Below are positions 19,170 through 28,314 of a stretch of 64,000 nucleotides of DNA, piece after piece. How positions within the stretch are numbered: the stretch's first letter is position 1; every line of letters begins with the position of its first letter. Both the position numbers and the translations under genes were made by a program. The DNA is from CAVSUR01 sp963731285 (GTDB lineage: Bacteria > Actinomycetota > Actinomycetes > Streptosporangiales > Streptosporangiaceae), in contig CAVSUR010000008.1 in NCBI GenBank assembly GCA_963731285.1, forward strand, positions 1-64,000. Direction: 5' to 3'. The notes beneath the pieces were generated by a model that searched no databases, was not told the origin of the DNA, and saw only the letters and a list, made by a program, of their open reading frames with translations.

Positions 19170-19857
19170 CCCGGTCACGCCAGCCAGAAGAGCTATCGGT
19201 CGGTAAGCCCTGCCGCCATCGCGACCATCCGATCATGCCGTGGACCGGGCGGTCTATGAGCGGTGCGCGGACTCGGCTCAGTGCTCTGCAGTCCGCCGAG
19301 AGCCTCGACCGGAGCAAGGGGCGACGGCCAGCTCGTGCAGACCGTGACGATGCCGCGAGCGCACCGACCCGCCGTTCGGCGCGAACGGCGTCCTCTCGTC
19401 GAGCCTCGCCTCCGGCATGCAGATCTGGTCGTTCTGAGCCACGGTCTCCGCCACTGGCCCGACAGCGTGCCCTCCCCATATGTCCCCTATCCAGGCGGCT
19501 ACGGCAGTCTCGCAACCTGCGGGCGGTGCTCGTGGAATCCGATAACCTGCTCGGCTCCCGCATATCGTCGCCACCGTCATGCCGGCCTGCTCGCACCGGC
19601 CCGTCTTTTCCCCGTCGATCTTCCGGGCGGTGGCTGCCGGTCCGGGTCATCCCCGCCCACGTCTCCGCATGCGCCAGCGCGGCCCGGTTCGCGGCCTGCG
19701 GCACGCTCCAGATCTGCTCGACTGCCTGGTGGCCTTCTTCGGCTCCCCGCCCAAGACCCGACCCGCAGTCCGCCGGGCGCTATCGGTACCCAAACTGGCC
19801 TGGGCGTTACGCGCAAGCGGACGTAACCGGTGCAGCGCAGAACGCACGCGGTGGCTG
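19170..19857. other. Gene-free stretch between small ORF and esterase
   Basis: Several overlapping open frames exist on both strands, but none has a ribosome site with a recognisable protein. It may be degraded mobile DNA, like the sequence on its left. Confidence 0.35.
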
Positions 19858-21531
19858 TTATCCGGTGGCGTTCCAGAAGGGGCACTGGTGCTCGGCAGCG
19901 AACGTGTCTCCGGAGATGATGTGGCTTCGATCGCCTGAGCGCAGTGACATCAGCCGCTGGCTGGTGTACCGCGGCCACGCAGGCTGACCGGGCACCGCCG
20001 GTGCGCCGGTGCGTACGAACGCGCCCCACCAGACGAGCATCTGATGGGACAGCTCTAGCTGGGCCGGCGTGAGCAGGTCATACAGCGAGAAGCCGTTGCC
20101 GAAGCTCGGCCAGAGGTAAGCGAGTTCCATGGCGTGGCCCGCGCCCCACCGGTAACCGGGAAGGAGGTGATTGAGGGCCGGTGCGTGCCTGTCGTCGAAC
20201 TGGTAGAAGAACGTCGGCGTGGTGCTCGCGAACTCCGCCGCCAGGTTCTGCGTGGGACATCCGCCGATACCGGCGATGAAGCCGCTGTCGGTCCAGATCG
20301 CCCCGATCGCGTAGGAGGCGGTGTACGGCCTCGGGTAGCCGCTCCACGGGTAGCGCCGGAGGATAGCCGGGGCCCGCGGGCCGTACAGCTGGCCGACGAA
20401 CTGCACATACTGCTGCTCGGTCAGCGACGCGAAGCCCTGGGTGAAGGTGCGGCCCTCGTCGTGGTTTGTTCCCATCAGGACCGGGACCCTGGTGTAGCGG
20501 CCGGACGCGACCGCCTGCGCGCCAGCAACTGGCAGTTCCGGGCCGCCCGATGTGATGATCCGGTCCTGAAGGCTGGAGCTGGCATCGAGCAATGACGCCT
20601 CAGGTTCGCTCCGCAGGCAAGCCGCCGCCGTCGCCGCCTGCGTGCAGCCCGCCTTGGCGGCGAACGCGAGCCCGTCGGCCTGCGCGGCAGCGGCGGTCTG
20701 GGTGGCGCAGCTGCCGCTTTCCATGATCGCGCCTCTGAACAGGCCACGTGCCAGCGGCGACGCCAGCAGCGCGCACACCGACCAGCCGCCCGCCGATTGT
20801 CCGGCGATCGTGACACGGTTCGGGTTCCCGCCGAACGCACGGATATTGCGGTGCACCCACCGCAACGCGGCCTCCTGATCCAGCAGGCCGTAGTTGCCGT
20901 GGCTGGTGACCGGTGAGGTACCGAGGCCGGGCACGTCCAGGAACCCGAAGACGCCGAGACGGTAATTGATCGACACCACGATAATGTGGTCGGTGCGGAC
21001 GATCAGCGAACCGTCGTGCTGGTCGCCACCGCCGTTCAGCAGGCCACCGCCATGAATCATGAACAGCACCGGCAGCCCGCGGCTGCCAGGCCGCTGGCTC
21101 GAAGCCCGCCCGCTCCCCCGGTGAGCTGGTGGCGCGAACACATTCAGGTAAAGGCAGTCCTCGCTGTCAACCCGCGGGCCGTTGCCGCTCGCCAGCTGCG
21201 CGCAGCGACTGCCGTATGAGACGGCGCTGCGCACACCGTGCCACCGCTTAGCAGGTGCCGGCGCCTGCCACCGCAGCCCGCCGACCGGCGGCGCCGCGTA
21301 GGGGACTCCGAGCCACTGATTGATACCCTCGGCGGCCTTTCCCTCGATCTTGCCCTTGTCGGTCGAGACGATAAGGCCGCTTCTGTCTGTGGGGGCAGCG
21401 CGGGTTGTCGGGGCAGGGCTAGCGGCGCCAGGCATGGCCGCGCCGGCTAGCACTATGCCAAGCGCCGCGGCTAATGACAGAACCACATGGGAGAGGCTGC
21501 GTAACACGTGCTGGCCCGGTGTGTACTTCAT
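19858..21531 (-). CDS. Secreted type-B carboxylesterase
   Basis: This is an alpha/beta-hydrolase ester hydrolase of 557 aa with an N-terminal signal peptide (HVVLSLAAALGIVLAGAAMP). Type-B landmarks are GVPYAAPPVGGLRW, EDCLYLNVFAP, the oxyanion segment MIHGGGL, and the nucleophile elbow GQSAGGWS, where GESAGG is usual. The acidic residue lies in NHDEGRTF and the His in GAGHAMELAYLW. The ATG at 21531 is chosen because the signal peptide begins there. The open frame itself runs 930 bases further upstream, without a stop, through the fossil genes described next. Confidence 0.9.
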   Translation of the reverse strand: MKYTPGQHVLRSLSHVVLSLAAALGIVLAGAAMPGAASPAPTTRAAPTDRSGLIVSTDKGKIEGKAAEGINQWLGVPYAAPPVGGLRWQAPAPAKRWHGVRSAVSYGSRCAQLASGNGPRVDSEDCLYLNVFAPPAHRGSGRASSQRPGSRGLPVLFMIHGGGLLNGGGDQHDGSLIVRTDHIIVVSINYRLGVFGFLDVPGLGTSPVTSHGNYGLLDQEAALRWVHRNIRAFGGNPNRVTIAGQSAGGWSVCALLASPLARGLFRGAIMESGSCATQTAAAAQADGLAFAAKAGCTQAATAAACLRSEPEASLLDASSSLQDRIITSGGPELPVAGAQAVASGRYTRVPVLMGTNHDEGRTFTQGFASLTEQQYVQFVGQLYGPRAPAILRRYPWSGYPRPYTASYAIGAIWTDSGFIAGIGGCPTQNLAAEFASTTPTFFYQFDDRHAPALNHLLPGYRWGAGHAMELAYLWPSFGNGFSLYDLLTPAQLELSHQMLVWWGAFVRTGAPAVPGQPAWPRYTSQRLMSLRSGDRSHIISGDTFAAEHQCPFWNATG

Positions 21532-21684
21532 CGTCGCCTTGTCCCTGACTGCTGGACGAATCGAGATAGTCATCACGTTAGCGGACGCGTGAGGGCTGCG
21601 CCACACTCCGATCAAGCCAGGGGCCATGAGCGAATGGCGGAATGGCAGGGCCGCCCGCTCATCGGAGCCGGCGGACGAAGGCGC

Positions 21685-21870
21685 GTCGTCGACCAGTAGG
21701 TCGGGGGCTTCCATGGCGGCGAAGTGACCGCCGCGGTCGAACTCGGTCCAGTGCACGATGTTGTGCTGGCGCTCACCGATGCTTCTGATAGTGATGTCCA
21801 TGGGAAAGACCGCGACGCCGGTGGGGACCGCGGAAGGCTCGTTCGCCTGGCAGGCCCACGCGAGCTCGGT
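21685..21870 (-). pseudogene. C-terminal fragment of an epoxide hydrolase
   Basis: About 60 codons read LAWACQANEPSAVPTGVAVF, then IVHWTEFDRGGHFAAMEAPDLLVDD. The final part carries the catalytic His (GGHFAAMEAPDLL) of actinobacterial microsomal-type epoxide hydrolases. Everything upstream is gone and the terminal helix is frameshifted, so it is a gene remnant. Confidence 0.7.
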
Positions 21871-21947
21871 TAGCGGTTGGCATAGAGGTCGCGCAGCAGG
21901 GCGATCTCGGTACGCGCGCGCGTTGTTATGTTGTCGCCTGGTGCTGG

Positions 21948-22260
21948 TCAGGTTGCGGGCCGGCGCGGCGCAGCTTCCAGGCCGCCGAGGAGGGTGTCGA
22001 GGCTGGCGGCGAACCGTTCGTCGCGGTTGTCTGCCCAGACGTGCTCGCCCAGGGCCGCCAGCGCCGGGAACCGGCCGGCCGGCAGTGACCGGAAGAATGC
22101 GTGCAGCCGGCGCCTGGTCGCGGGGTCCTGGACGCGCTGCTCGTTGACGGTGGTGCGGTCGCTGAGCGCGAAACCCAGGGGGTAGTCGAAAAGGAGGCTG
22201 AAGGCCAGGACGGTCTGCCGGTCGGTCAGGCCGCTTGTTGCAGCGGTGCCAGGAACGCCT
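21948..22260 (-). pseudogene. C-terminal fragment of a TetR-family regulator
   Basis: The minus strand encodes LTDRQTVLAFSLLFDYPLGF, then RFPALAALGEHVWADNRDER and FAASLDTLLGGLEAA, ending at a TGA (21948-21950). This is the ligand-binding end of a TetR_C-type protein. The DNA-binding half is absent and a one-base slip occurs near 22230. The truncation point coincides with the start of the Hsp20 fragment on the other strand. Confidence 0.65.
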
Positions 22261-22611
22261 CGGCCAGAGCGAGGGAACTACCTGGTGACCGCGGAACTGC
22301 CCGGTGTCGGGATCGAGAACCTCGAGATCACGTTCGAGGACGGCCTGCTGACGATCCAGGGCGAGCGGCACTTCGCGCACGACTCTGGCGGGGAGAAAGT
22401 CCACCGGATCGAGCGCCGCTATGGCGCGTTCCGCCGGTCGATCACCCTGCCCAGCCATGTGAAGGCGGATGCCATCGAAGCCTCAGCCCAGGACGGCGTT
22501 CTGCAGATCCTGGTGCCCAAGGCCGAGGAAGTGCACGCCAAGCGCATCCAGGTGCGCGCGGGCAAGGGCAAGCCCGCCGTAACAGCCGCAGCCGCCAGCA
22601 ACGGCGCCTGA
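22246..22611 (+). CDS. Hsp20/alpha-crystallin-type small heat-shock protein, 5'-truncated
   Basis: The alpha-crystallin domain is complete (NYLVTAELPGVGIENLEITF, RRSITLPSHVKADAIEAS, DGVLQILVPKAE). The usual N-terminal arm of about 40 residues is missing. The sequence before GNYLVTAELPG matches the antisense of the neighbouring TetR remnant, so a deletion joined the two genes at about 22262-22272. A GTG at 22246 could still allow translation of 121 aa, but no ribosome site supports it. Confidence 0.6.
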   Translation: MPGTPRPERGNYLVTAELPGVGIENLEITFEDGLLTIQGERHFAHDSGGEKVHRIERRYGAFRRSITLPSHVKADAIEASAQDGVLQILVPKAEEVHAKRIQVRAGKGKPAVTAAAASNGA

Positions 22612-22660
22612 CAGCGCGGGCCAGGCAGTCACGCCGCCGGGCCCCACCGCCAGATAGGAC

Positions 22661-22698
22661 GTCTCCCGCTGCCCTCGTTAGCGTGGGCAGCGGGAGAC
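22661..22698. terminator. Terminator-like hairpin after hsp20
   Basis: A perfect 14-bp inverted repeat (22661-22674 with 22685-22698, 10-nt loop) lies 50 bases beyond the Hsp20 stop. Confidence 0.75.
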
Positions 22699-22837
22699 AC
22701 GGGCATACCCCGGCCCGTGCCTCCATCGTGCGGCCAGCCTCAGTTGCAGCCCAGGCCGAGTCCAAAGATCGTTTTCCTGGCGTCCGGCCCATCCGCGGCT
22801 GACGACCGTCCTTCCTGCCACGTCCCGGTCCCTGTCC

Positions 22838-22935
22838 CCGTGCGCTGGTGAGGTCGACCTCACGGAACCGGTGCCTCGGTCAGGTAAACGTCCCCGAACC
22901 GGGCCCTGGTCAGGTTCTCGCTGGTGAAGTCAGTC
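22838..22935 (-). pseudogene. Pentapeptide-repeat fragment
   Basis: The minus strand reads DFTSENLTRARFGDVYLTEA and, one base out of frame, RFREVDLTSAR. This is the five-residue periodicity seen at the start of actinobacterial pentapeptide/DinB proteins. Only about 30 codons survive and the frame is broken, so this is a fossil at best. The surrounding 22.7-23.2 kb shows no other gene. Confidence 0.4.
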
Positions 22936-23211
22936 ACCGACCAGTGTTCCCGAATCGCACTCTTCTGCCGCGACAGGTTCGTCACCGGCGGCAGAGCAGC
23001 TGTAGCGCCGAGTATGCGCAGCTATCAGCCAACCGGCGGTTCCGGGGACCGGCTGCCGTTGAGTCGGGAGGTCTTCGCGTCTCGGCTCGGCGGCCACGAT
23101 CGGCTCGCAGGCGTTCCCCTCGACGTCGTGCTGCGCACGTATGCAGGATGGACTGAGGCAAGTAGGACTCGCCAGCAAGATCGGCGTCAAGGTAATCGAG
23201 GAGCCGCAATC

Positions 23212-23538
23212 ATGAGCGAGCTGGATGTCATCGTCATCCATATCCGTGCCGAGCAAGCCGAGGAGTACGAGCGCCTGTTCGCCGAGCAAGAGCTGCCGCG
23301 CTGGCACGAGTACAAGGCACGGGGTGCCTTCATCAGCGCCCGGATCTCCCGTGCCGCGTTCGGCACAGACCGCCGGGAGGACGTGGTCAAGTACGTCATC
23401 GCCGTCGAGGTTCCCGGTCACGCCGAGCACAGCGAGCACGACGCCGATCCCGGGTTCCAGGAGTTCAACCGTCTCGCCGACGCGCTGCAGCCCGAGGACC
23501 CGCTGGTGTACGGCGGACAGGTGCTGCACGCCGTCTGA
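23212..23538 (+). CDS. Hypothetical protein, 108 aa
   Basis: The ATG at 23212 is preceded by GAGGAG. The protein is acidic, with an early beta-strand (ELDVIVIHIRAEQAEEYERL), an ARISRAAFG segment and a VVKYVIAVEVPGHAEHSEHD stretch. The strand-helix layout is reminiscent of a dimeric alpha/beta barrel, but no family is recognised. It stands alone between remnants. Confidence 0.55.
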   Translation: MSELDVIVIHIRAEQAEEYERLFAEQELPRWHEYKARGAFISARISRAAFGTDRREDVVKYVIAVEVPGHAEHSEHDADPGFQEFNRLADALQPEDPLVYGGQVLHAV

Positions 23539-23579
23539 CCGGCACCCGCGAATGGGCGGGCGTAGGTTCCTTTTCCGGA

Positions 23580-23700
23580 GATCTTGGAGGAGATCGCCCG
23601 GCTGGGTGCGCAGCTGCTGATGCAGGCCGCCCTGGAGCCGAGGTCACCGAGTTCCTCGGCCGGGAACGTGCGCGGTCACCGCTCAAGGCGAGGGGCGCTG
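23580..23700 (+). pseudogene. N-terminal fragment of an IS256-type transposase
   Basis: The translation LEEIARLGAQLLMQAALE, then (one base shifted) AEVTEFLGRERARS matches the start of mutator/IS256 transposases. The catalytic region is absent. Confidence 0.5.
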
Positions 23701-23724
23701 CCGGGGGGTTGCCTGGCCTGAGGG

Positions 23725-24495
23725 TCAGCTCATCATCTGAGGGGCGGCGTGCAGGCCCGGGGCAAGCCAGGGAAGCCAGATCGTGGCGACTGCGAGCGCC
23801 AGGGCTGCGGCGCCTGCGAGCCGGCCGACCGTCGGGCCCCATGTCCAGGCCTTCTCGATCAGCACCAGCGCGGCCAGGCCGACCATAGCTGCCACGTTCA
23901 TCACGCCCACCGCGACGAGGATCAGCATCAGGCCCCAGCAGCAGCCCAGGCAGTATCCGCCGTGATGGGCACCGACGCGAGGGTCGCGGAACCTGCCCCG
24001 GTAAGAGCTGTAGTGCAAGAGCAGTGCGAGCGGGGAGCGGCAATGCGCGAGGCAGCGGGCCTTCAGGCTGCTCAGCTGGTACATGCCGCAGATAGCGAAG
24101 ACCGCTACGGCGAGGATGTGCGCAGCGCTGGGATGCTGCCCGGCTAGCCAGCCAGTGAGCCCGGCCAGTCCGTAAGCGGGCAAGCCGGCCGCCGCCCAGA
24201 CAGCGAGATAGCCCCCCACCAGCCCGGCGATCCTCGCCGTCCGGTTGCCTTGCACGGTCTTGGCGTACAGCGAGGCCGCTGGCGCCACCGAGGGCAGCAT
24301 CATGGCGGCCATCATGAGCGTCCACATTGGCACGAAGGCGGCGAGACCAAGCCCCATCGTGCCGGTCATCCCGGCCATCCCGCGGGCGATCGCAACGGTC
24401 GCCGCCCAGGCGCCGGCTGCCAGGATCAGGAGCAGCGCGACCTGACAGGTCGCCAGGCCTGGCCGTGGCCGGGCGAGCCCGCCGGGGCTGCTCAC
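23725..24495 (-). CDS. DUF2182 integral membrane protein
   Basis: This 256-aa protein has about six membrane segments. Hallmarks of DUF2182 are WTLMMAAMMLPSVAPAA in the membrane, the Cys/His-rich FRDPRVGAHHGGYCLGCCWG loop, and GVMNVAAM. The family is described as predicted metal-binding, and the Met, His and Cys clusters suit copper or a similar soft metal. Its GTG start overlaps the stop of the DUF1326 gene (GTGA), so the two are co-translated. Confidence 0.85.
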   Translation of the reverse strand: MSSPGGLARPRPGLATCQVALLLILAAGAWAATVAIARGMAGMTGTMGLGLAAFVPMWTLMMAAMMLPSVAPAASLYAKTVQGNRTARIAGLVGGYLAVWAAAGLPAYGLAGLTGWLAGQHPSAAHILAVAVFAICGMYQLSSLKARCLAHCRSPLALLLHYSSYRGRFRDPRVGAHHGGYCLGCCWGLMLILVAVGVMNVAAMVGLAALVLIEKAWTWGPTVGRLAGAAALALAVATIWLPWLAPGLHAAPQMMS

Positions 24496-25094
24496 CCGGT
24501 CCAGGAGAACGGCGCGGAGAAGCCGCTCTGTCCTTCGCGTCCCCAGTCGATCCCGAACGTCGACAGGTGCGCGGCGGTAGCCGGCGCGACGGTCAGCGTG
24601 GTATTCGACGGGTGGAATACGTTTGTCAGCTGAACCGGATCGTGACCGTCCAGTGCGACGAAGTCCTCGACACCCACGTCAATGACATCGCCGATCCTGA
24701 CATGATGGCCGCGGCCATCCTGGTGGTAGGTGATATGCGCCTTCTCCACGCCGAGCATCTCGCCGATCAGCGGCCCGAGCATCGCCGGCGGCCCGCCGAG
24801 CTGCCCGGACAAGACCGCCCCGAGCTGCCCGGCCTGGCGGTCAGACGCGGCGTCATCCAGGTAGACACCGACCCGCCAGTTGCCCTCGCTCATCACCGGC
24901 GGCGTGTCCAGGAACAGGGCAAAACTCAGGCCGCTGACGTCGACACCATCAACCCCGCCCGACTCGACGTGATAGGCCAACAGCGCCCGGCACCGGTCCA
25001 GCGTTGCCTTCGCCGTGAACGCCGACCAGGTACACGGGCAGACCGCATCGCACGAGCACGACTCGAAATACGTCCCGTCAAGCCGCCAAGCCAT
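24492..25094 (-). CDS. DUF1326 protein
   Basis: This is a 200-aa cytoplasmic protein with the DUF1326 N-terminal signature YFESCSCDAVCPCTW (four closely spaced Cys). The rest is a beta-rich domain. The start follows GAGGGGG. DUF1326 and DUF2182 genes are often neighbours and here overlap by four bases, suggesting a soluble and a membrane partner in a metal-linked function that has not been defined. Confidence 0.88.
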   Translation of the reverse strand: MAWRLDGTYFESCSCDAVCPCTWSAFTAKATLDRCRALLAYHVESGGVDGVDVSGLSFALFLDTPPVMSEGNWRVGVYLDDAASDRQAGQLGAVLSGQLGGPPAMLGPLIGEMLGVEKAHITYHQDGRGHHVRIGDVIDVGVEDFVALDGHDPVQLTNVFHPSNTTLTVAPATAAHLSTFGIDWGREGQSGFSAPFSWTG

Positions 25095-25261
25095 CGCTAC
25101 CCCCTCATGACGCTCAATGATCTTCGATAAGGCTGGCGCAGCCTGCCCGGTCCGTCAATATCCATTGGGCGGCAGGATCCCCGTAGCCTGGGTCATCGCG
25201 CAGGCCCCGCTCTGCGGACCAGGTGGGAGGTCCTCGGGCCAGTCACGGACGGCAGGTAATC

Positions 25262-26332
25262 TCAGCCGTCCGGGGGCCCGGGCGGCTGTCTTCCCGTCGT
25301 GTGCAGGTGCCGCAGGACTTGCGCGTACGAGGCCAGCAGGCTCGTCTCGCAATACGAAACGCCGTGCTGGAGGCAGAACGCGCGGATCGGTACCTGAGCG
25401 TGCCGCAGGCTCGGCCGCGGCATGGAGGGAAACAGGTGGTGCTCGATCTGGTAATTCAGGCCGCCGAGCGCGAAGTCGGTCAGCCGGCCGCCGCGGATGT
25501 TGCGGGAGGTCAGCACCTGGCCGCGAAGGTAGTCAAGTTTCTCGTTGCGCTGCAGGACCGGCATGCCCTTGTGGTTGGGCGCGAACGAGCAGCCCATGTA
25601 GATCCCGAACACTGCCTGGTGCACCGCGAGGAAGGCCAGTGCCTGCAGCGGCGAGAGCGTCAGGTACAAGGCGGTTAGGAAAACCGCGAAATGGGCCGCC
25701 AGCAGCGCCGCGTCGGTCGTCCTGGCCTTCATGGCCCGGCCGCCCAGCAGCGCACGGATCCCGGCCGCATGCAGGTTGAAGCCCTCCAGCAGCAGCATGG
25801 GGAAAAACAGCCAGGCCTGGTAGCGGGCCAGCCAGCTTCCCGCCCGGCGCCGCGCCCTGGTCTGGCCGGGGGTGAACGTAAGTGCCTTGCTGACCATGTC
25901 GGGGTCACGGCCGTCTTGGTTCGGGTGGGCATGGTGCCGGTTGTGCTTGGCAACCCACCAGCCGTAGCTGAGCCCGGTGAGCAGGTTGCCGTGGATCCGG
26001 CCGATCAGGTCGTTGGCCCGCCGGGATCTGGCGATCTGCCGGTGGCCCGCGTCGTGCCCGATGAACGCGGCCTGGGTGGACATCAGCGCCAGGAAGGCCG
26101 CGATGAGCAGCTGCCACCAGGACCGGCCGAGGACACCGAACGCCGTCCAGCCGGCGGCGAGCAGGAGCAGGTTCACGGCGATCTTGCTGCCGTAATAGCC
26201 GGGACGGCGCCGGAGCAGCCCGGCTCCGCGCACCTGCCGGGACAGCTCAGCGTAATCACTGCCGGGGGGCGCGGCCGTCGGTTCGGTGGCGCCGCCGCCG
26301 GCGGTGGCACCGCTGAGAGCATCAGTGGTCAA
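25262..26332 (-). CDS. Membrane fatty-acid desaturase
   Basis: This 356-aa di-iron acyl-lipid or acyl-CoA desaturase has the three histidine boxes: HDAGH (GHDAGHRQIA), HNRHH (AKHNRHHAHP) and QIEHH (NYQIEHHLFP). Four hydrophobic segments lie between them. The QxxHH box and lack of a cytochrome b5 domain fit the bacterial DesA3-like class. The TTG start at 26332 overlaps no other gene, and an internal start is possible. Likely roles are membrane fluidity or cold response; a cold-shock/helicase pair lies upstream on the same strand. Confidence 0.88.
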   Translation of the reverse strand: MTTDALSGATAGGGATEPTAAPPGSDYAELSRQVRGAGLLRRRPGYYGSKIAVNLLLLAAGWTAFGVLGRSWWQLLIAAFLALMSTQAAFIGHDAGHRQIARSRRANDLIGRIHGNLLTGLSYGWWVAKHNRHHAHPNQDGRDPDMVSKALTFTPGQTRARRRAGSWLARYQAWLFFPMLLLEGFNLHAAGIRALLGGRAMKARTTDAALLAAHFAVFLTALYLTLSPLQALAFLAVHQAVFGIYMGCSFAPNHKGMPVLQRNEKLDYLRGQVLTSRNIRGGRLTDFALGGLNYQIEHHLFPSMPRPSLRHAQVPIRAFCLQHGVSYCETSLLASYAQVLRHLHTTGRQPPGPPDG

Positions 26333-26473
26333 CGTGCCGGCCGCGCCAGCACGTCAGTGCTGCCGCGGTCGGCGGAGATGAAGCCCGGGCCGGGCCGGGG
26401 CCGGGCCAGGACGTCAGTTCCCTTGATCATCTGCTTCCCCTCGGGAAGGCCATGGCGCACTGGCCTGGCCCCG

Positions 26474-27808
26474 TCACCGTCTGCGGCTCCCGCGGCCCAG
26501 CCGGCCGACAGGGCGGCGGCCGAGCGACCGGTGGCCGCGCGCCGCGACGGCCACCGGAGCCGCTGCCGGCACCGCGGCGGCCGCGCGGGCCCGGCTGCCA
26601 GGCGGTCCGGCGATCGACCGCAGCAGCGCGGAATCTGGTCGCACCGCATCCCGCAGCGGGACCACCCTGGCCTGGCGCATCATGGCGGCCACGTCGGGAG
26701 CCTGCGCGCTGGTCTGCAGGGTTACCGATATGCCCCCGGCGCCGGCCCGGGCGGTCCGGCCGGACCGGTGCACGTAAGCCTTGTGCCCGGCCGGCGGGTC
26801 GGCGTGGATGACCAGGTCAATGCCATCCACGTGGATGCCGCGGGCCGCGATGTCCGTGGCGACCAGGGCCCGGGCCGAGCCGGAGGCAAAGGCTGCCAGG
26901 TTCCGCTCGCGGGCGCCCTGGGCCAGATCGCCGTGCAGTTCGGTCACGGGAATGTCCGCCATGGCCAGCTGGCGGGACAGTTTACGTGCCGCGTGCCTGG
27001 TCCGCGCGAAGATCAGCGACCGGCCCCGGCCTCCGGCCAGCGCGGTGACCACCCCGACGCGCTCCGCCGGTGCGACCGTCAGGACGTGATGCACCATTGG
27101 CGCCGGTGACGGCAGCGGGTCCACGGAATGCTCGGCAGGCTCGGTGAGGAAACGGCGCACGAGAACCGCGACGTCGCTGTCCAGCGTCGCCGAGAACAGC
27201 ATCCGCTGACCCCCGGCCGGCGTGGCGTCCAGCAGCCGCCGGACGACCGGAAGGAATCCGAGGTCAGCCATGTGGTCGGCTTCGTCGAGCACGCTGACCT
27301 CAACGTCACTCAGGTCACAATGGCCCTGCCCGATAAGGTCGGCCAGCCGGCCGGGGCAGGCCACGACGATGTCAGCGCGATCGCGAAGCGCGGCCACCTG
27401 GGCGTGCTGCCGGATACCGCCGAAAACGGTCACGGAGGTCAGGTGCATGGCGCGGGCCAGCGGCTCGATAACTGCGCTGACCTGGCTGGCCAGCTCGCGG
27501 GTGGGAACCAGGACCAGGCCGCGCGGGCGGCAGGCCAGGGTGAACCCGTCAGCCAGCGCGGCCACCAGCGGAATGGCGAAGGCGAGGGTCTTGCCCGACC
27601 CGGTGCGGCCGCGGCCGAGGACATCGCGGCCCGCCAGCGTGTCGGGCAGGGTCGCGGCCTGGATCGGGAACGGCGAGCTGATACCCGCTGCGGCGAGGGG
27701 AGCCAGGAGCGGAGCGGGGACGCCGAGGCGGGCAAACGAGCTATGGGGCTCGGCGAGGAGATTCTGCGCGCGCAAGGGCGAGGAAGTCTTTTCAGACAGG
27801 ACGGTCAA
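26474..27808 (-). CDS. DEAD-box RNA helicase
   Basis: This is an ATP-dependent RNA helicase of 444 aa with all core motifs: Q-motif region (FPIQAATLPDTLAGRD), Walker A GRTGSGKT, PTRELA, DEAD (VLDEADHMADLG), SAT, LIFARTRHAARKL, VATDIAARGIHVDGID and HRSGRTARAG. The C-terminal tail is basic and Ala/Arg-rich, a probable RNA-binding extension. TTG is the likely start. It follows cspA on the same strand 80 bases away, a common cold-adaptation arrangement. Confidence 0.92.
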   Translation of the reverse strand: MTVLSEKTSSPLRAQNLLAEPHSSFARLGVPAPLLAPLAAAGISSPFPIQAATLPDTLAGRDVLGRGRTGSGKTLAFAIPLVAALADGFTLACRPRGLVLVPTRELASQVSAVIEPLARAMHLTSVTVFGGIRQHAQVAALRDRADIVVACPGRLADLIGQGHCDLSDVEVSVLDEADHMADLGFLPVVRRLLDATPAGGQRMLFSATLDSDVAVLVRRFLTEPAEHSVDPLPSPAPMVHHVLTVAPAERVGVVTALAGGRGRSLIFARTRHAARKLSRQLAMADIPVTELHGDLAQGARERNLAAFASGSARALVATDIAARGIHVDGIDLVIHADPPAGHKAYVHRSGRTARAGAGGISVTLQTSAQAPDVAAMMRQARVVPLRDAVRPDSALLRSIAGPPGSRARAAAAVPAAAPVAVAARGHRSLGRRPVGRLGRGSRRR

Positions 27809-27888
27809 AGTTTTCTTTCTGATGATTGCGCTGATAGGGCGCCGACAGGACCGGGCGGGCGACGAGGCGCCCGCCCGGTCGCAGGCGC

Positions 27889-28092
27889 TCAGAGCGGGCG
27901 GACCTGCTCTGCCTGGGGGCCCTTCTGGCCCTGGCCGGCGGTGTACTCGACCCGCTGGTTCTCCGCCAGGCTGCGGAAGCCGTCCGCCTGGATGGCGGAG
28001 TGATGAACGAACACGTCGGCGGTTCCGTCGTCAGGGGCGATGAATCCGTAGCCCTTGTCGGCGTTGAACCACTTGACGGTGCCTTCAGCCAT
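27889..28092 (-). CDS. cspA: Cold-shock domain protein
   Basis: This is a 67-aa single-domain nucleic-acid chaperone. The RNA-binding motifs RNP1 (KGYGFIA) and RNP2 (DVFVHHSAI) are intact, as is the start TVKWFNADKG. AGGAGA lies just upstream of the ATG. Upstream to about 28300 there is no gene, so the mRNA may have a long 5' leader as cspA genes often do. Downstream lies a DEAD-box helicase. Confidence 0.95.
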   Translation of the reverse strand: MAEGTVKWFNADKGYGFIAPDDGTADVFVHHSAIQADGFRSLAENQRVEYTAGQGQKGPQAEQVRPL

Positions 28093-28314
28093 TACTTCTC
28101 CTGTAGAGACGATCGTTCGGGACCACGTGTGAGGACCCGGGTTGTCGCGACCGCCTGCCTGCCGGGAGGACCTGGCGAGGGTATCCGGCGCCCGCTGTCA
28201 GAAGTTCGCAGGCGCAGATGCACGTAAACGAAATTCGACTACAACCAGAGTCCATTAAACACCATGCCCGGCGGTGACGCACTCAGCACCGGCCCGGACA
28301 GCCCGCCCGTGCCC

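Noticed and set aside
21532..22458. 866-residue open frame that includes the carboxylesterase
   Set aside because: The extra 309 residues show no signal or domain in that frame for most of their length, and the esterase has its own signal peptide at 21531. Only the epoxide-hydrolase remnant inside it is meaningful.
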